Shown here piece by piece: positions 9,476-19,317 of a stretch of 64,000 bases of DNA. Under the pieces are notes generated by a model, which had not been told where the DNA came from, made no database searches, and saw nothing but the letters and a program-made list of their open reading frames with translations. The stretch's first letter is position 1. Each line of letters begins with the position of its first letter. This DNA is from Blastocystis hominis (Eukaryota; Sar; Bigyra; Opalinata; Blastocystidae). Position numbers and translations under genes: made by a program. Location: contig NW_013171815.1 of the NCBI RefSeq assembly GCF_000151665.1, positions 819,153 through 883,152 on the forward strand, written 5' to 3'.

Positions 9476-11354
9476 CTAAGCAATCGAATAGTTCGATACT
9501 CTCATCGAACTGCTTTGTGAGAACTTTACGGGAGCTCCATCCGCCACTTGTTGGACATCCACCACCTACGCGTCACTTCACACCTCATTTCACACATTCA
9601 CCTCCAGGAAGGTCTGCTGGGAGTCGAACTCCACGGAGGCGGGGAAGAAGTCGTCGGGCTGTCCGCTCTTGACCTTGAACTCCAGCACGCCGTTCGCGTT
9701 TTCCTCGCTCACCTCGTCCACCTCCCACTCCAGGAAGCTTTCCTTCGGATACTACGTCTAACCCGCGCAGTCCTGCCCCACGTAATGGTAATGCCGTCGA
9801 TGGCCAGGACTTCGGGCGAGGCGCCGCTCGGCAGCGGGATGCAGATGCGCAGGTTCTCGACGCGCTTGAGAACGGCGGGGTTGAGCGTGTACTCGACGTT
9901 GACGTCGCAGCCGGCGTCCTCGCTCTCGGGCCAGCAGGTGACGTTGATGGGCAGAAGCGCGTCGCCCCCCGCGGGTTGGCGCCAGCGGAGGAGCGAGACG
10001 GTGGAGTCGACGGGGAATCCGCGGTCGGGCTGCTTGAGCTGGAGCACGTGGTCGGCGAAGAAAGAGCGCGCGATGGTGGGGTGGAGCTGGCACTGGAAGC
10101 CCTCCGCGCTCAGCGCGCCCAGCTGGATCCGCACCTTCGCCGCGCCCGCGTCGTGCACGCGCACCGACAGCGTGCCCTTCACGTCCACGCTCTCGATCAG
10201 CCCGTCGCGCGACAGTTTCACCGACAGTTCCTCCTCCACGCCCACGTGCACCGCGCCCTCCGCCTTCCCCGCGGTTCCTCCATTCGCCCCGCTGGCCTGC
10301 CCCGACGCGGCGCGGCGCGCGGGGGCGACGAGGTGGTCCTCGGCCATCAGCCCCTGCTCGTCACGGCGCGCAGCCAGCCCTACCTGCAGACTCTCCTTCT
10401 TCCCGCCGCCCAGCTTCATCCCGCGGCCCAGACTCGCGCTCAGCTCCCCTCTCCGCATCCAAACACACACTCGACCCTACGCAGAACGAGGCTCCGAAGC
10501 GGGCAGCGACACTGACGCAGACGCAGACGAGGACGCCGCCGAGGAGCGCGCCGCCGCCGAATCCACCGCGCGCACCGTATTCGCAACGTTCGAAACCGCC
10601 GAGGAAAACAGAGAGGTGAAGAAGGACAGACCCGAAGGCGCCGGCTGGTGCGACTGCAGCTCGCGCTCCTTCTGCTTCATGATCTCGCGGGCCTGGTTCA
10701 TCTTGCTCTCCTGAACCATCGCCAACAGCTTTTCTTCGTGGCTCTCCATCGCCTACACTCGCACACTCGCACGCTCAATTACCAAGTTCACACGCACCTG
10801 CTGCAGAGGAATCGGCTCGTTCATTCCACCATACGTTATCAGCTCGTCCAGGGCGAATATTATGTCAAAAGCATGATCCACGATTGCCTCCTCTTTGATC
10901 GAACCAGCGTACTCGGGAATCACTGCACTGTCACACACACCTTTCATTCAATACCCTTCGCCACCAAGTGCAACGTTTCCAAATCTTCTATGATATTGCT
11001 ATTCCGCGTTGTCACTACTAATACCACCAGATTTTCGATCGGCTGATACACATATCTACGAGTTTACAGTCCCACACGACAAAGTACCGTAAGTTATTTG
11101 CTTCCACAAAGGTATGCTGCATATTCGATTCACTCAGCAATTTCGGAAAAACTGCAAGGATTCCCTACCAATTACAGCACACTCTTACTATCCAGACTTC
11201 TACACGAGTGCGATTCATGTTTACATATTGTCGCGATATCAACACTATTCATCGAAATTCAAAAATATAAACAGTACCCTTTCCTGGCTTTGTAAGGACT
11301 GCTGCAAGCAAAACAACCTAATTATCACACATTCGGTGCATAGAGTCATACCAT
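9476..11354 (-). CDS. ARCN1: Coatomer subunit delta (COPI)
   Basis: Ten exons sum to 1,560 nt, 519 aa (human about 511). Exon 1 is again only the ATG (11352-11354), followed by a 34-nt intron and [13 protein letters not shown], matching the MVLLAAAVCTKAGK start of delta-COP. The longin domain continues ([36 protein letters not shown]). A low-complexity Ala/Ser linker follows, then the mu-homology domain ([57 protein letters not shown]). It belongs to the F-subcomplex of the COPI coat and pairs with beta-COP. The intron before FLEWEVDE is best read as 44 nt, the only acceptor that keeps frame. TAG lies at 9476-9478 and the octamer at 9442-9449. Confidence 0.93.
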
Positions 11355-11369
11355 CTTGATTAATCCAAA

Positions 11370-11640
11370 TTAATACCTGACAGAGTCTGTATTTAGCTTA
11401 CAATTGATCCCTATCCACTGTTTATGATTATCAAGAAACTCCTTGTATGACCATTTTGGAGCTGAATAGACACTAAAATCATCATTGTTGTAATACCATT
11501 CACTCGATCTAGGTAGATCAGGGTTTGTGGTGTTTTGTAAGTGCCGTTTAGTAAGAAATAGAAAGCGGGAAGTTACGTTTTTTTAGTATAATATTGATGG
11601 ATATCAATATTCATACTGGTCAAATTCTTTTTACAAAGTG
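11370..11640 (-). CDS. Possible small gene or orphan 3' exon upstream of coatomer delta
   Basis: On the minus strand a frame with amino-acid-like composition (SSEWYYNNDDFSVYSAPKW, then SYKEFLDNHKQW) runs to a TAA at 11370-11372, 15 nt before the coatomer delta ATG. There is no in-frame ATG in the exon itself. One option joins a short exon MNIDIHQYYTKK by a 67-nt intron. I recognise no family and see no TGTTTGTT downstream, so it may be a decayed gene or a misread. Confidence 0.28.
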
Positions 11641-11808
11641 TCCTATTTGTCTCTAAGCATATTCTATCTAAAGTTTGGATAATAAGACATGTATAAATAT
11701 TATGGTTTAACACTTTTGATAACGTTTATCAGTTTTGTGGCACGCATTGCTTTTTCGAATGTAGAATATTCATTGTGAATATTATATTCTAGTCATTTAT
11801 TTCTTTGA
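11641..11808. other. AT-rich intergenic stretch
   Basis: An AT-rich spacer between the doubtful minus-strand exon and the start of the next plus-strand gene. I see no RNA gene, repeat or long frame in it. Confidence 0.4.
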
Positions 11809-12901
11809 ATGAAAATAAGCAGTATGCTGGTGTGTTGTACTCATGGGGAAATCCTCTTCAGTTTGACGAATCTAGTGAGTATGTAGATGTATATTTTAGC
11901 GCTATTTGATTGAAAAATAGAGAAACACTTTCTTTGAAAGAATGAGGCATTTTCGTGTGTATTCTAAGAATAATGTTCGTCAGGCAACTCGTTTGGGTGA
12001 ACATTCGGAAAGAGAAGATAACACCTTATATGATTTAGTTTTGTTTACAACCGAAGAAGGGTGGACAGAGCGTATTAATAATAAGACGAGAATTTGGAAA
12101 TCGATGGCAGACGCCTATTCGAAAGCTTACTCGTTTAAGGCGATCATGTTCACCCGTACTCCTGAACTGATAAACCGTTTTTCCGATTCCTCCGTGAAAG
12201 TGATTACAAATTTTGAGGTTACAAGAATTGGTGTACCGACAGTCACAGGTTTGTACTATTCTGCCTATCAAACGTTCAATGCTCTGTATTATGGTTACGT
12301 GAATGCGGATATTTTGTTAAACTATACTGTGTTTGATGCACTGAAATACCTGCAAAGCCAGGTAAAGGAGCAGAAGCTTCATCCACAGCATGAATTGGCA
12401 GGCAGGGTGTATGAGAAAGATTACTCGGAAATCCCCTTTGCCTTTGAATCTTTTGACCATGTACAGCAATTCTTCCGTTCTGTACGCTTGAATAGGAGGA
12501 GAGCTCGTCATGCTGGAAGTGCTGTGAGTGCTGTGAGTGTTCGTTGTAAAGTCTAGGATTACTTCATTTTCTCCCGAGAAGCGATCCCTCTTGTAACAAA
12601 TCGGACTCATCAAGTCATTGTGGGTCGTCGTCGAGTGGATAATTATCTCATGGGGTTGATGTGGAAAGGGAAGAACCTGGACAAGCCCTACGATCTTGTG
12701 GACGGAACAGTCGCTTTGGGGTGCATCCATATCGGAAGAGATACTCATTACAACCGAATCAAGGAGACTCACTTCCAAGGAGAGGGTTGGAACTTTTGGG
12801 CAATGCACGCCAGCGGCCTTCGTTCGGGGTTTCTCCACGATAAAGGCAACTATCGCTTGATATTGGGTTCACATAATTTTAGTCTATCTCCTATCAAATA
12901 A
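11809..12901 (+). CDS. Putative GT-A-fold glycosyltransferase-like protein
   Basis: Three exons (introns 46 and 33 nt) give 337 aa. The body reads DLVLFTTEEGW, AIMFTRTPELINRF, ITNFEVTRIGVPTVTGLYY, YYGYVNADILL, then VIVGRRRVDNYLMGLM and CIHIGRDTHYN. The order (beta strand, FT motif, NxxGxP, a YxNxDI acidic motif, VGRRxxxDNYL) resembles eukaryotic nucleotide-diphospho-sugar transferase-like proteins, where the NxD element replaces DxD. Substrate is unknown and the family call is a pattern judgement. The first exon (MKISSMLVCC) is uncertain; the frame is also open from ATG 11942. TAA is at 12899. No perfect octamer follows; the 3' spacer holds GTTTGAGCCAAAC, an imperfect inverted repeat shared with the convergent gene. 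Confidence 0.5.
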
Positions 12902-12949
12902 CAAGCTGAAAAGGCAGTAGTAGTGATGGTGTGTTTGAGCCAAACAAAA

Positions 12950-14155
12950 CTATCTAGAGTTAACGTATATAGCGGCAAGCTCCTTTAAAGCGCTGGCAAA
13001 TTTGTTGAGATCCTGATCTTTCTCGGCAATCGAAAACGCCTGATAAAAGATATTAGAGTAATCGTTGCAGTATTCTTGCTGGATCACACTCAGCACACTG
13101 GCATCGATTAGCTGCTTCGAAAGCAACGAGCACAGTATCTTGGAATGGCACTCCGTGAAGACTCGAGGCTGTTTCCAGGCCTCCAGGCACAGCTTGCATA
13201 GATCAAAGAACTGCGTGCGGTTTCCCGTCTGCATAAACGAGTGATGGCACAATGCCAAGGAGAGAGAACCCTGATTGCACTTGTAGTACAAGTAGCTTCG
13301 CTCTGTTGCTGCGAACTGCTCCGAGTGGATCAATTTCATTAGCTCATTCCGTGGATAATCCCTGGCAGACGACATAAAGAAGCCAAATGACAACTCGCGA
13401 TCGCCAATCGAACCTTCGGACTCTTCCGAAGGATGCATTAAATGATACAACCCGTTCAGACACTCCTTGCTGCTCAACTTTCCCACTTCACGGAGAGCAA
13501 TCAGACGAATTCCGGACTGGACAAGAGCCGGATCAGCATGCGGAATGTTCGTCCATGAGTGCTCCGACATACGGAGAGAGCAGCGAGGGGGCTGAAGGGG
13601 GCTAGTTGCAATGCGGTTCTTTAGACATTGAAGAAATGCGGAGATATCACTCTTTTCTCGAAATAATAGAAATTGACTAAACAGCTTGGGGTCATTGTTC
13701 TGGCATAAACTATTCAACTGTCGGATTTGATTCGGGTCAGCAAGATATGTACGCTCCAATAAGCCAATTAGAATATGTATACAGCGTTTGTGAATTATTG
13801 GGTTGTTTTTGAAGCGGTCAACCAGCTCGTGTAAATGACTATCTAGTAGACGGTAGTTACCGGAAAGAAACAAATGAATCGATGGAAAGGCCATGACATA
13901 ATGATCTTCAAATATTGCCCGAAGACATATGTACTCGAAATAGGTAAATTTGCATCCAGTTTTACATGATACACAGATGTATTGGATAAGAGTATTCTAC
14001 ACATTACAAAACTGTATGGTTCCTCCTACAAATGGACTGTGCTCAGTAACTTCCTCGCACCCTTCATCTATTTCTAATACTCCAAACTACTCAATTACCT
14101 TGGGATGTTCTTTGTGGTGGTAAACTTTGCCTCCTGATTTGATGTGACGCGCCAT
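12950..14155 (-). CDS. Conserved-looking hypothetical protein, helical
   Basis: A long intronless block (12950-13894) encodes 314 aa of helical, leucine-rich sequence (LLDSHLHELVDRFKNN, HILIGLLERTYLA). It can be extended upstream through a 33-nt and a 39-nt intron to give 377 aa starting MARHIKSGGK, with a CxxC-like stretch (YICVSCKTGCKF). The summed length is in frame. I do not recognise a family; a HEAT- or TPR-like scaffold is possible. The minus ATG (14153-14155) overlaps the ATG of a small plus-strand frame by CATG, so one of the two starts is probably wrong. TAG is at 12950-12952. Confidence 0.5.
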
Positions 14156-14288
14156 GAGGCAGAAGAGTTATGTGAGGATAGGTATTGTAGCGTTTCTTTT
14201 GGGAGGCATGTATCGTCTTTCTTCTGTTGCTGACTATCTGAGACGTACTCATAAGTCCCGTAACATACAATTACCAGGTAAAAAATGA
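14154..14288 (+). CDS. Possible small single-pass membrane protein
   Basis: ATG 14154 opens a 44-aa frame (MRQKSYVRIGIVAFLLGGMY...) ending TGA at 14286. It has a basic start, one hydrophobic segment and a basic tail, like small mitochondrial inner-membrane proteins. No octamer follows within 100 nt and the start overlaps the divergent gene, so support is weak. Confidence 0.3.
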   Translation: MRQKSYVRIGIVAFLLGGMYRLSSVADYLRRTHKSRNIQLPGKK

Positions 14289-14736
14289 ATCTGCTTGTTT
14301 TTTAACGGAACAACGGAACATACTCTACACAATTCGTGCGCCAATCATTTTGCAGTAATTGTTTCATCTCTACATATCACACATAACTCAGCGAATTTTA
14401 GTACGAAATATAATGGTTACGCAATATATATATATATTTTTCGAATCGTTGTACTCTTTTTAATGTCCATCAAGTGAGTGCAATTATTAATTTTGAATGT
14501 ATTCCTCTTTCTATGAACTATATAATGATAATCCAAATATCAAAATTTTATGTCGTCTACAAGAGATAAGTACGCTTCGGGTATTCCGTGATTCTTTTGG
14601 AATAATACAAAGCTTACCATTCCTTTACGCTGAATATGGAGGTGGAATGTGATGCAGTCGCTGAAACTGCTTCTAGTTTCACCGAGACTTGCTTTGTAGA
14701 TTGTTGATATAGATTTCATAACCCAATTAGAAAGAT
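14289..14736. other. Intergenic stretch without a clear gene
   Basis: About 450 nt, AT-rich, with a short (AT)n run near 14425. I see no supported frame, tRNA or polyadenylation octamer. A 5' leader or short first exon of the next gene could lie here. Confidence 0.4.
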
Positions 14737-15101
14737 ATGAGCATTGATAAAGGGGTGGGTGAGCTTATGGATATTTTGCGTTCTACGGCAGATGTGAAGA
14801 CTCCTGCAACGAATTTTATTGCTCTTGGACGAGATAGTTTGCGAGCTTTGGTGTTTGTGAAATGTAGTTCAAAAGATGATCAAAAAGTGTAGCGAGTTCC
14901 AAAAGGTGTACGAGGAGTATAAGGTTGGCTTAGTGAGGTGTGTTTCGATGTAGACTGAACGAGAGTCACATATTTCCAAGGTGAGATCCAGTATTGAGGA
15001 AGAGAAGAAACAGCTGGATTTGTCATATCGTGCGCAGGCTCAGGAGATGAAGCGCCACTGCCAGGAGCAGTTAGATCAACTTGAAAAGTCTTTTGATGCA
15101 T
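14737..15101 (+). CDS. Small coiled-coil protein; stop codon made by polyadenylation
   Basis: Three exons (introns 25 and 30 nt) give exactly 103 codons. The N-terminus (MSIDKGVGELMDILRST) is helical. The rest is a strongly charged coiled coil (YEEYKTERESHISKV, IEEEKKQLDLSYRAQ, KRHCQEQLDQLEKSF), of the size of BLOC-1- or prefoldin-like subunits, though I cannot assign it. No stop is encoded in frame before the signal. The last codon is GCA, followed by T15101. Cleavage there, 4 nt before TGTTTGTT (15106-15113), makes TAA. Confidence 0.6.
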
Positions 15102-15105
15102 CAAG

Positions 15106-15121
15106 TGTTTGTTTTCAAACA
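15106..15121. terminator. Inverted-repeat polyadenylation signal shared by convergent genes
   Basis: TGTTTG-TTTT-CAAACA forms perfect 6-nt arms. The plus copy (TGTTTGTT) ends the coiled-coil gene. The minus copy lies about 16 nt past the stop of the membrane-protein gene at 15137. Confidence 0.55.
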
Positions 15122-15136
15122 GGAAATAGCACAAAT

Positions 15137-16345
15137 TTATCGCCTAGGCCTCATTCTTGATCGCCGAATGATAACTGCTCTCACATTATCCGAAAGACCC
15201 GCATTAATATAATTTTTTACACAAAATCTAGGAATTAAAGTCCTTCTCTTCCACCCTACGTTCGCAACTGTACTATTACACATTCGTTCAACTCCGAGAG
15301 CAGCCAGGCGATCGATTTCTTCTGCATGTCGTTCAAAACAAAGTTGAAATGTTTCAATTCAGCATAGTAATACCGCACTCGACTGTCTCCCTGATACTCG
15401 ATCGAAACCAGCTCGAATAGGCACATTCCCTTTTCAAGCTTTTTTCGATACCCCATCAAAAATGGGGTTGATGGGACACGAGGAATGAAGAGACGAATAA
15501 AACCATATTCATTAATCTTGCATGATCACTTCTCTCCGAATGACCTACTGCAATCATCATGCGCGCTACCATATCTTCTCCCTCTAAGTGCTGAGCAATT
15601 GTGCTGAGCTAGAGGTAAACAGAGAGATGGAATAACGAACATAAAGTTGGAGGGAAGGTTTGTATTGTTTAAGCATTAATGAATTAAATGCTTTGCGCCC
15701 AATACGAAGTCGGTAACGGATAAAATTGATGTGAATAACTGCTCGATCTACAGTGAACAAGCACACAGCAGGGTCAACTCTTATCGAACGTTGTGACGGA
15801 CATTATGTAATTAAACGCACTCTCTGAAAGGTCTGGAATTGTTGGCATCAGGTTTTTGCGGTTATTGGCACGAAATACTGAGAGTGGACCTAGGTTGAAC
15901 AACAGAGCGAATGTAGTCGCTGTGATGTTTATTGCGGAGCATACAATCGTGTGGTAGTAGTAAAGCGTACCATACATTGAATATGTGCACTAGTTCGGAA
16001 AACTATATCCCTGTAATACCTTGAAAATCTCTATACAGACAGCAACGAGGCACAAACTGACACGGCATGACAAAGAAAGCGTCTTAAAACGAAAATAAGG
16101 AAACATGTTCAGAACGATTCCTAACTACACTTTTACTATCAAATCAATTCATATGTACCCAAACAAAGGTTATACACCATTCTCCTAACAAAAGTACAAA
16201 TCCATAGATCTGAAGATCTACATAGTCTAATCCAATTGTTGAAGGAGGGGACTACATAAATCACGCAGAGATATTCATTGTTTACCCAATCGGGAGTTTG
16301 AGCGGGAAGCGTCGCCAGCCGCTTCATAGAAGTCGTGATTACCAT
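15137..16345 (-). CDS. Unidentified protein with N-terminal membrane segments
   Basis: Eight exons (introns 26-34 nt) sum to 990 nt, 329 aa, in frame throughout. Three hydrophobic segments lie in the first 110 residues (IYGFVLLLGEWCITFVW, VSLCLVAVCIEIF, IVCSAINITATTFALLF). A PTIPDLSESAFNY motif follows, then about 200 soluble residues (FLMGYRKKLEKGMCLFEL, YYYAELKHFNFVLNDM) and an arginine-rich end. The PxIPDLS stretch after a membrane segment is reminiscent of Frag1/DRAM/Sfk1 proteins, but the soluble half does not fit that family, so I leave it unnamed. The start (16343-16345) faces the next gene's start 61 bp away, suggesting a shared promoter. Confidence 0.5.
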
Positions 16346-16406
16346 TCAAGATTTAATCCACTTTAAAATCGATCTTGCTTGGTTGTCATAATGAGTTTTC
16401 ACCAGG

Positions 16407-18317
16407 ATGAATAGAGATGAGTTTATTGCAGAAATGATTAAAGCATTGAAAAATAATGCGAATGTCAAGCCTAGGAAGATGACTGCAGAAGGAGCGTGAT
16501 TGTTATAGACTCTGTGCTCATTTATAGATATGAATCGCTTACTTTTTCGTATCCTATTGTTGAGAAGGACGGATTAGCTGCTTTGGTGGACTTGCTGTCT
16601 AATGCATGGAACGGGGATAAATCATCGAATATGAAGATGCTATTTCCTTCCTTTTTTCATTTAAATCGGGATTTTCTAAGCGGCTTGGAGTATTCCCTGA
16701 GCAAGTGGAATTTTTGAAAGTTTTTATAAAAATAGTGCATCGAATTCACCGGACATGCAGCAACTTTTTGATCAGCTCGGGTTTTTGGTGTATTATCAAT
16801 TACCCTATATTCTCGTCACGTATCTTTGTCGTTCCCGTCAATTAATGTCAGAAACAATGTATCCAAATCATACTTATACAAATATCTCAAGGACGTTGAC
16901 GATTCTCAACAAGGTAACATTTTGCATTTATTATTTTTATTATTTTTGTTCTTGTTATTCTCATTTTGTGTAGACGGTGAAGCTCTTCTCTTGTCTCTTC
17001 TCAGCCATTTAAACAACGGTCAAATCAAGTCGATATCCGTTGGCTTCGCTCGAAAAATGTCCCTTTCCGCTTCCTTTTTCCCCTTTCTCTCTTGCTTTCT
17101 CTCTCAACCCGCTCCTTCCTTCGCTTCCGAATGGCCTCTTCTCCTTCTCTTCCTTCAAGACTTTCTCTCCGAGCATCCCTCCGAAACTTCTTTCTTCTTC
17201 CCATCTCTCCTTTCTTTCACACAAAAACTCGCTTCCCCCCAACCCTTCCAATTCAACGGCCATTCCATCGACAAGAACGTCCTCCCAGCGTTCCTCCTTC
17301 TCACCTCTCGCATCGCCATCGAGCTCGCCGACACATCCGTCGACTTCGCTTCCTCGCAATCCTTCCAGCAGTTTTTGCAGCAGTTTGCCTCCGCTTCCTA
17401 CCCTTTCATCGTCGATACCATGCGGATTCTTCGCTCCCTCTACGCGGAGCAGCGCGAAAAGATCGCAAACGCCGACGCGTATCGATTGGTCCACTCCTTT
17501 CTGCAGCTGTTTCAGATCATTGCGGGGTTCAGCATCGACGATTCGTTCCGATTCTTCGCTCAATCAGGGTGGATCGCCGTGTTGTTAGAGGTTTGCTTCG
17601 CCTCTGCGTCGTTCTGTAGATTCTAAACACGTATTCGCCCGCGTTGGAATTGTCTAAAGATACTCGCTTTCTTGTTTTTATTCTCAGCGTGCGCGTGCGT
17701 TTCACTCAAATTCTTCAATGATAGAGCACGAAAGCCATCGAATTCTTTTCGAAAATCGCGTCAGCTGCGGAACTTCTTGCCGAAGCGTCGACTCTCGCGT
17801 TCCCTTCTGCTTTTTGGAGGCTTTACTTCCATCGAAACTCGCCGCAGAACGAAGCCAACGCGTTGAATGCGATGTTGAGCGATTCGCAGAGCGGAAACGC
17901 AGTGGAATGTACGATCCTGACGTGTTTGTTCAATCAGATTTATCGACGTTTTTGTCTGCAGCGCCGTTTCTGCGCGCTTCTCCGATTCTTCGCAGTTTGC
18001 AGGCAGCGTTTAAAGCGGATTTGCTTTGCTATCTGGATTTGATGAGTTCGATGATTCGCGAAGCGCAGAAGCGAGTTTTAGACATCGAAACAAACAAAGC
18101 GAACTCTGCAAAGCTGAAGGAAGCGAAGGAAAAAGAAACAGAAGCGGCAAGCAATGCAAGCAATGCAAGCGATGCAAGCGATGCAAGCGAATTGAATGAA
18201 GCGGAACGAACCAAAGAAGAGAACGTTAGTTTGGAAAGCAAGGTCTACGAAGCGAGTCTTCGTCGACTCAAAGAACTCGCCGTGTCTCTACGATATGGAA
18301 CAAACAAATGCGATTGA
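16407..18317 (+). CDS. Large helical hypothetical protein
   Basis: Eight exons give 553 aa (introns 29-60 nt). The protein is alpha-helical and leucine/phenylalanine-rich (LVDLLSNAWNGD, PFLSCFLSQPAPSF, IIAGFSIDDSFRFFAQSGW), like an armadillo- or HEAT-type solenoid. It ends in a charged helix containing a tandem ASNASDASD tract encoded by GCAAGCGAT-like repeats (about 18150-18195). I do not recognise the family. One 29-nt intron (17909-17937) contains a full TGTTTGTT. The stop is TGA at 18315; cleavage 4 nt before the octamer at 18320 would fall after T18315 and give TAA instead. The 3' end overlaps the convergent CCDC174-like gene. Confidence 0.55.
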
Positions 18318-18327
18318 GCTGTTTGTT
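18299..18327. terminator. Interlocked polyadenylation signals of two overlapping convergent genes
   Basis: TGTTTGTT for the plus gene is at 18320-18327 and overlaps the TAA (18326-18328) of the minus gene. The minus gene's own signal (AACAAACA on plus) is at 18299-18306, inside the plus gene's coding sequence (Thr-Asn-Lys codons). Confidence 0.6.
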
Positions 18328-19317
18328 ACAAGAGAGAACGCAGAATATCGTCCGCGATTTCGTTCTTCGAGCGAACCATAGTCGTCACTGCAGGGCTTTT
18401 CTGCGCCTTTTGCTTCTTCAGTCGCTCCGTTTCGTTCTACGTCGCACAAATCCATCAATCCAACATCAATCTCCACGAAGTAGTCGCGCTCGCTCCGGCT
18501 CCCCTTCGATTCCCACGTCATCTTCACGCGAGCTGCTTCTACTTCTCACACTCTCACACATCATCGACTGCTCATCGGCTTGTGCGACTGCGGATCTGCA
18601 TCCACGGACTTCCCTTTCAGTTCTTGACGGATTCGATAGGCGCTGCCGATGTAGTTCATGTATTCATCACTGCCACGCTTCACCCAACGCAAACGACCGA
18701 ATTCATCCTCAATCAATTCTTCATTGTCTTTATGAGGTTCGTTGAGCATGTCGATGTATCGGTCTCGCACAAGAGACATCGGATCATCCACAGAACCTTC
18801 CTGAGGCTTCTCATTGTCTGGGAGTTCCAATCCATAGAAGTCGTACATTTCTTTTCTTCTCTTAAAATCGATCAGACAGTTTTGCTCATCCGGCTGCTTG
18901 TCTCCTAGCTTTGAATGCGCAACACGAAAAATACCTCGTTGCAGCTGGTGGAAAACGTCCGCTTTTTCTTTCAGCTTTTTCAATTTCTCTGACATTGACT
19001 GGGATTTGACCTCTTCCTGATCTTTTCGATTTCTCTCTTCTACACCCGGATTTTTTAAGTCTTCTCTCTTTCGTTTATGTTCAGTTATATGGCGCGGTCT
19101 CTATCGTTAAGTGGATCGAAATCGGTTCCCACTTTTCTAGGATTCTCAATAAACTCTTCTTGTTCATATTTACGCTCCTGCTCAGCAATTATCGACTGTA
19201 AACCGATTGTCTACTTCATCAACGAATGAGCGTTCCAGATACAATTCCAGGGTCGATTTTAATTTCCTTCGACTTCTGAGGAATTAAAGCCGACTCTGTT
19301 AGAAAACCGAGTGACAT
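18326..19317 (-). CDS. CCDC174-like coiled-coil protein
   Basis: Five exons (introns 32, 32, 30 and 25 nt) sum to 873 nt, 290 aa. The N-terminus reads FLTESALIPQKSKEIKI, then a basic charged stretch, a coiled region (KLKKLKEKADVFHQLQRG) and the block NEELIEDEFGRLRWVKRGSD. That block parallels the VDYVDSLGRSRRCMRKD region of CCDC174, a nuclear protein linked to the exon-junction complex. The match is a motif-order judgement, not an alignment. The last exon follows a 25-nt intron and ends RSLL-stop. The ATG (19315-19317) directly abuts the stop codon of the upstream gene (TGAATG), with no intergenic base. Confidence 0.55.

Noticed and set aside
9548..10714. 388-codon plus-strand frame
   Set aside because: Antisense to coatomer delta, whose domains are clear on the minus strand; the plus frame is a shadow of GC-rich coding DNA.
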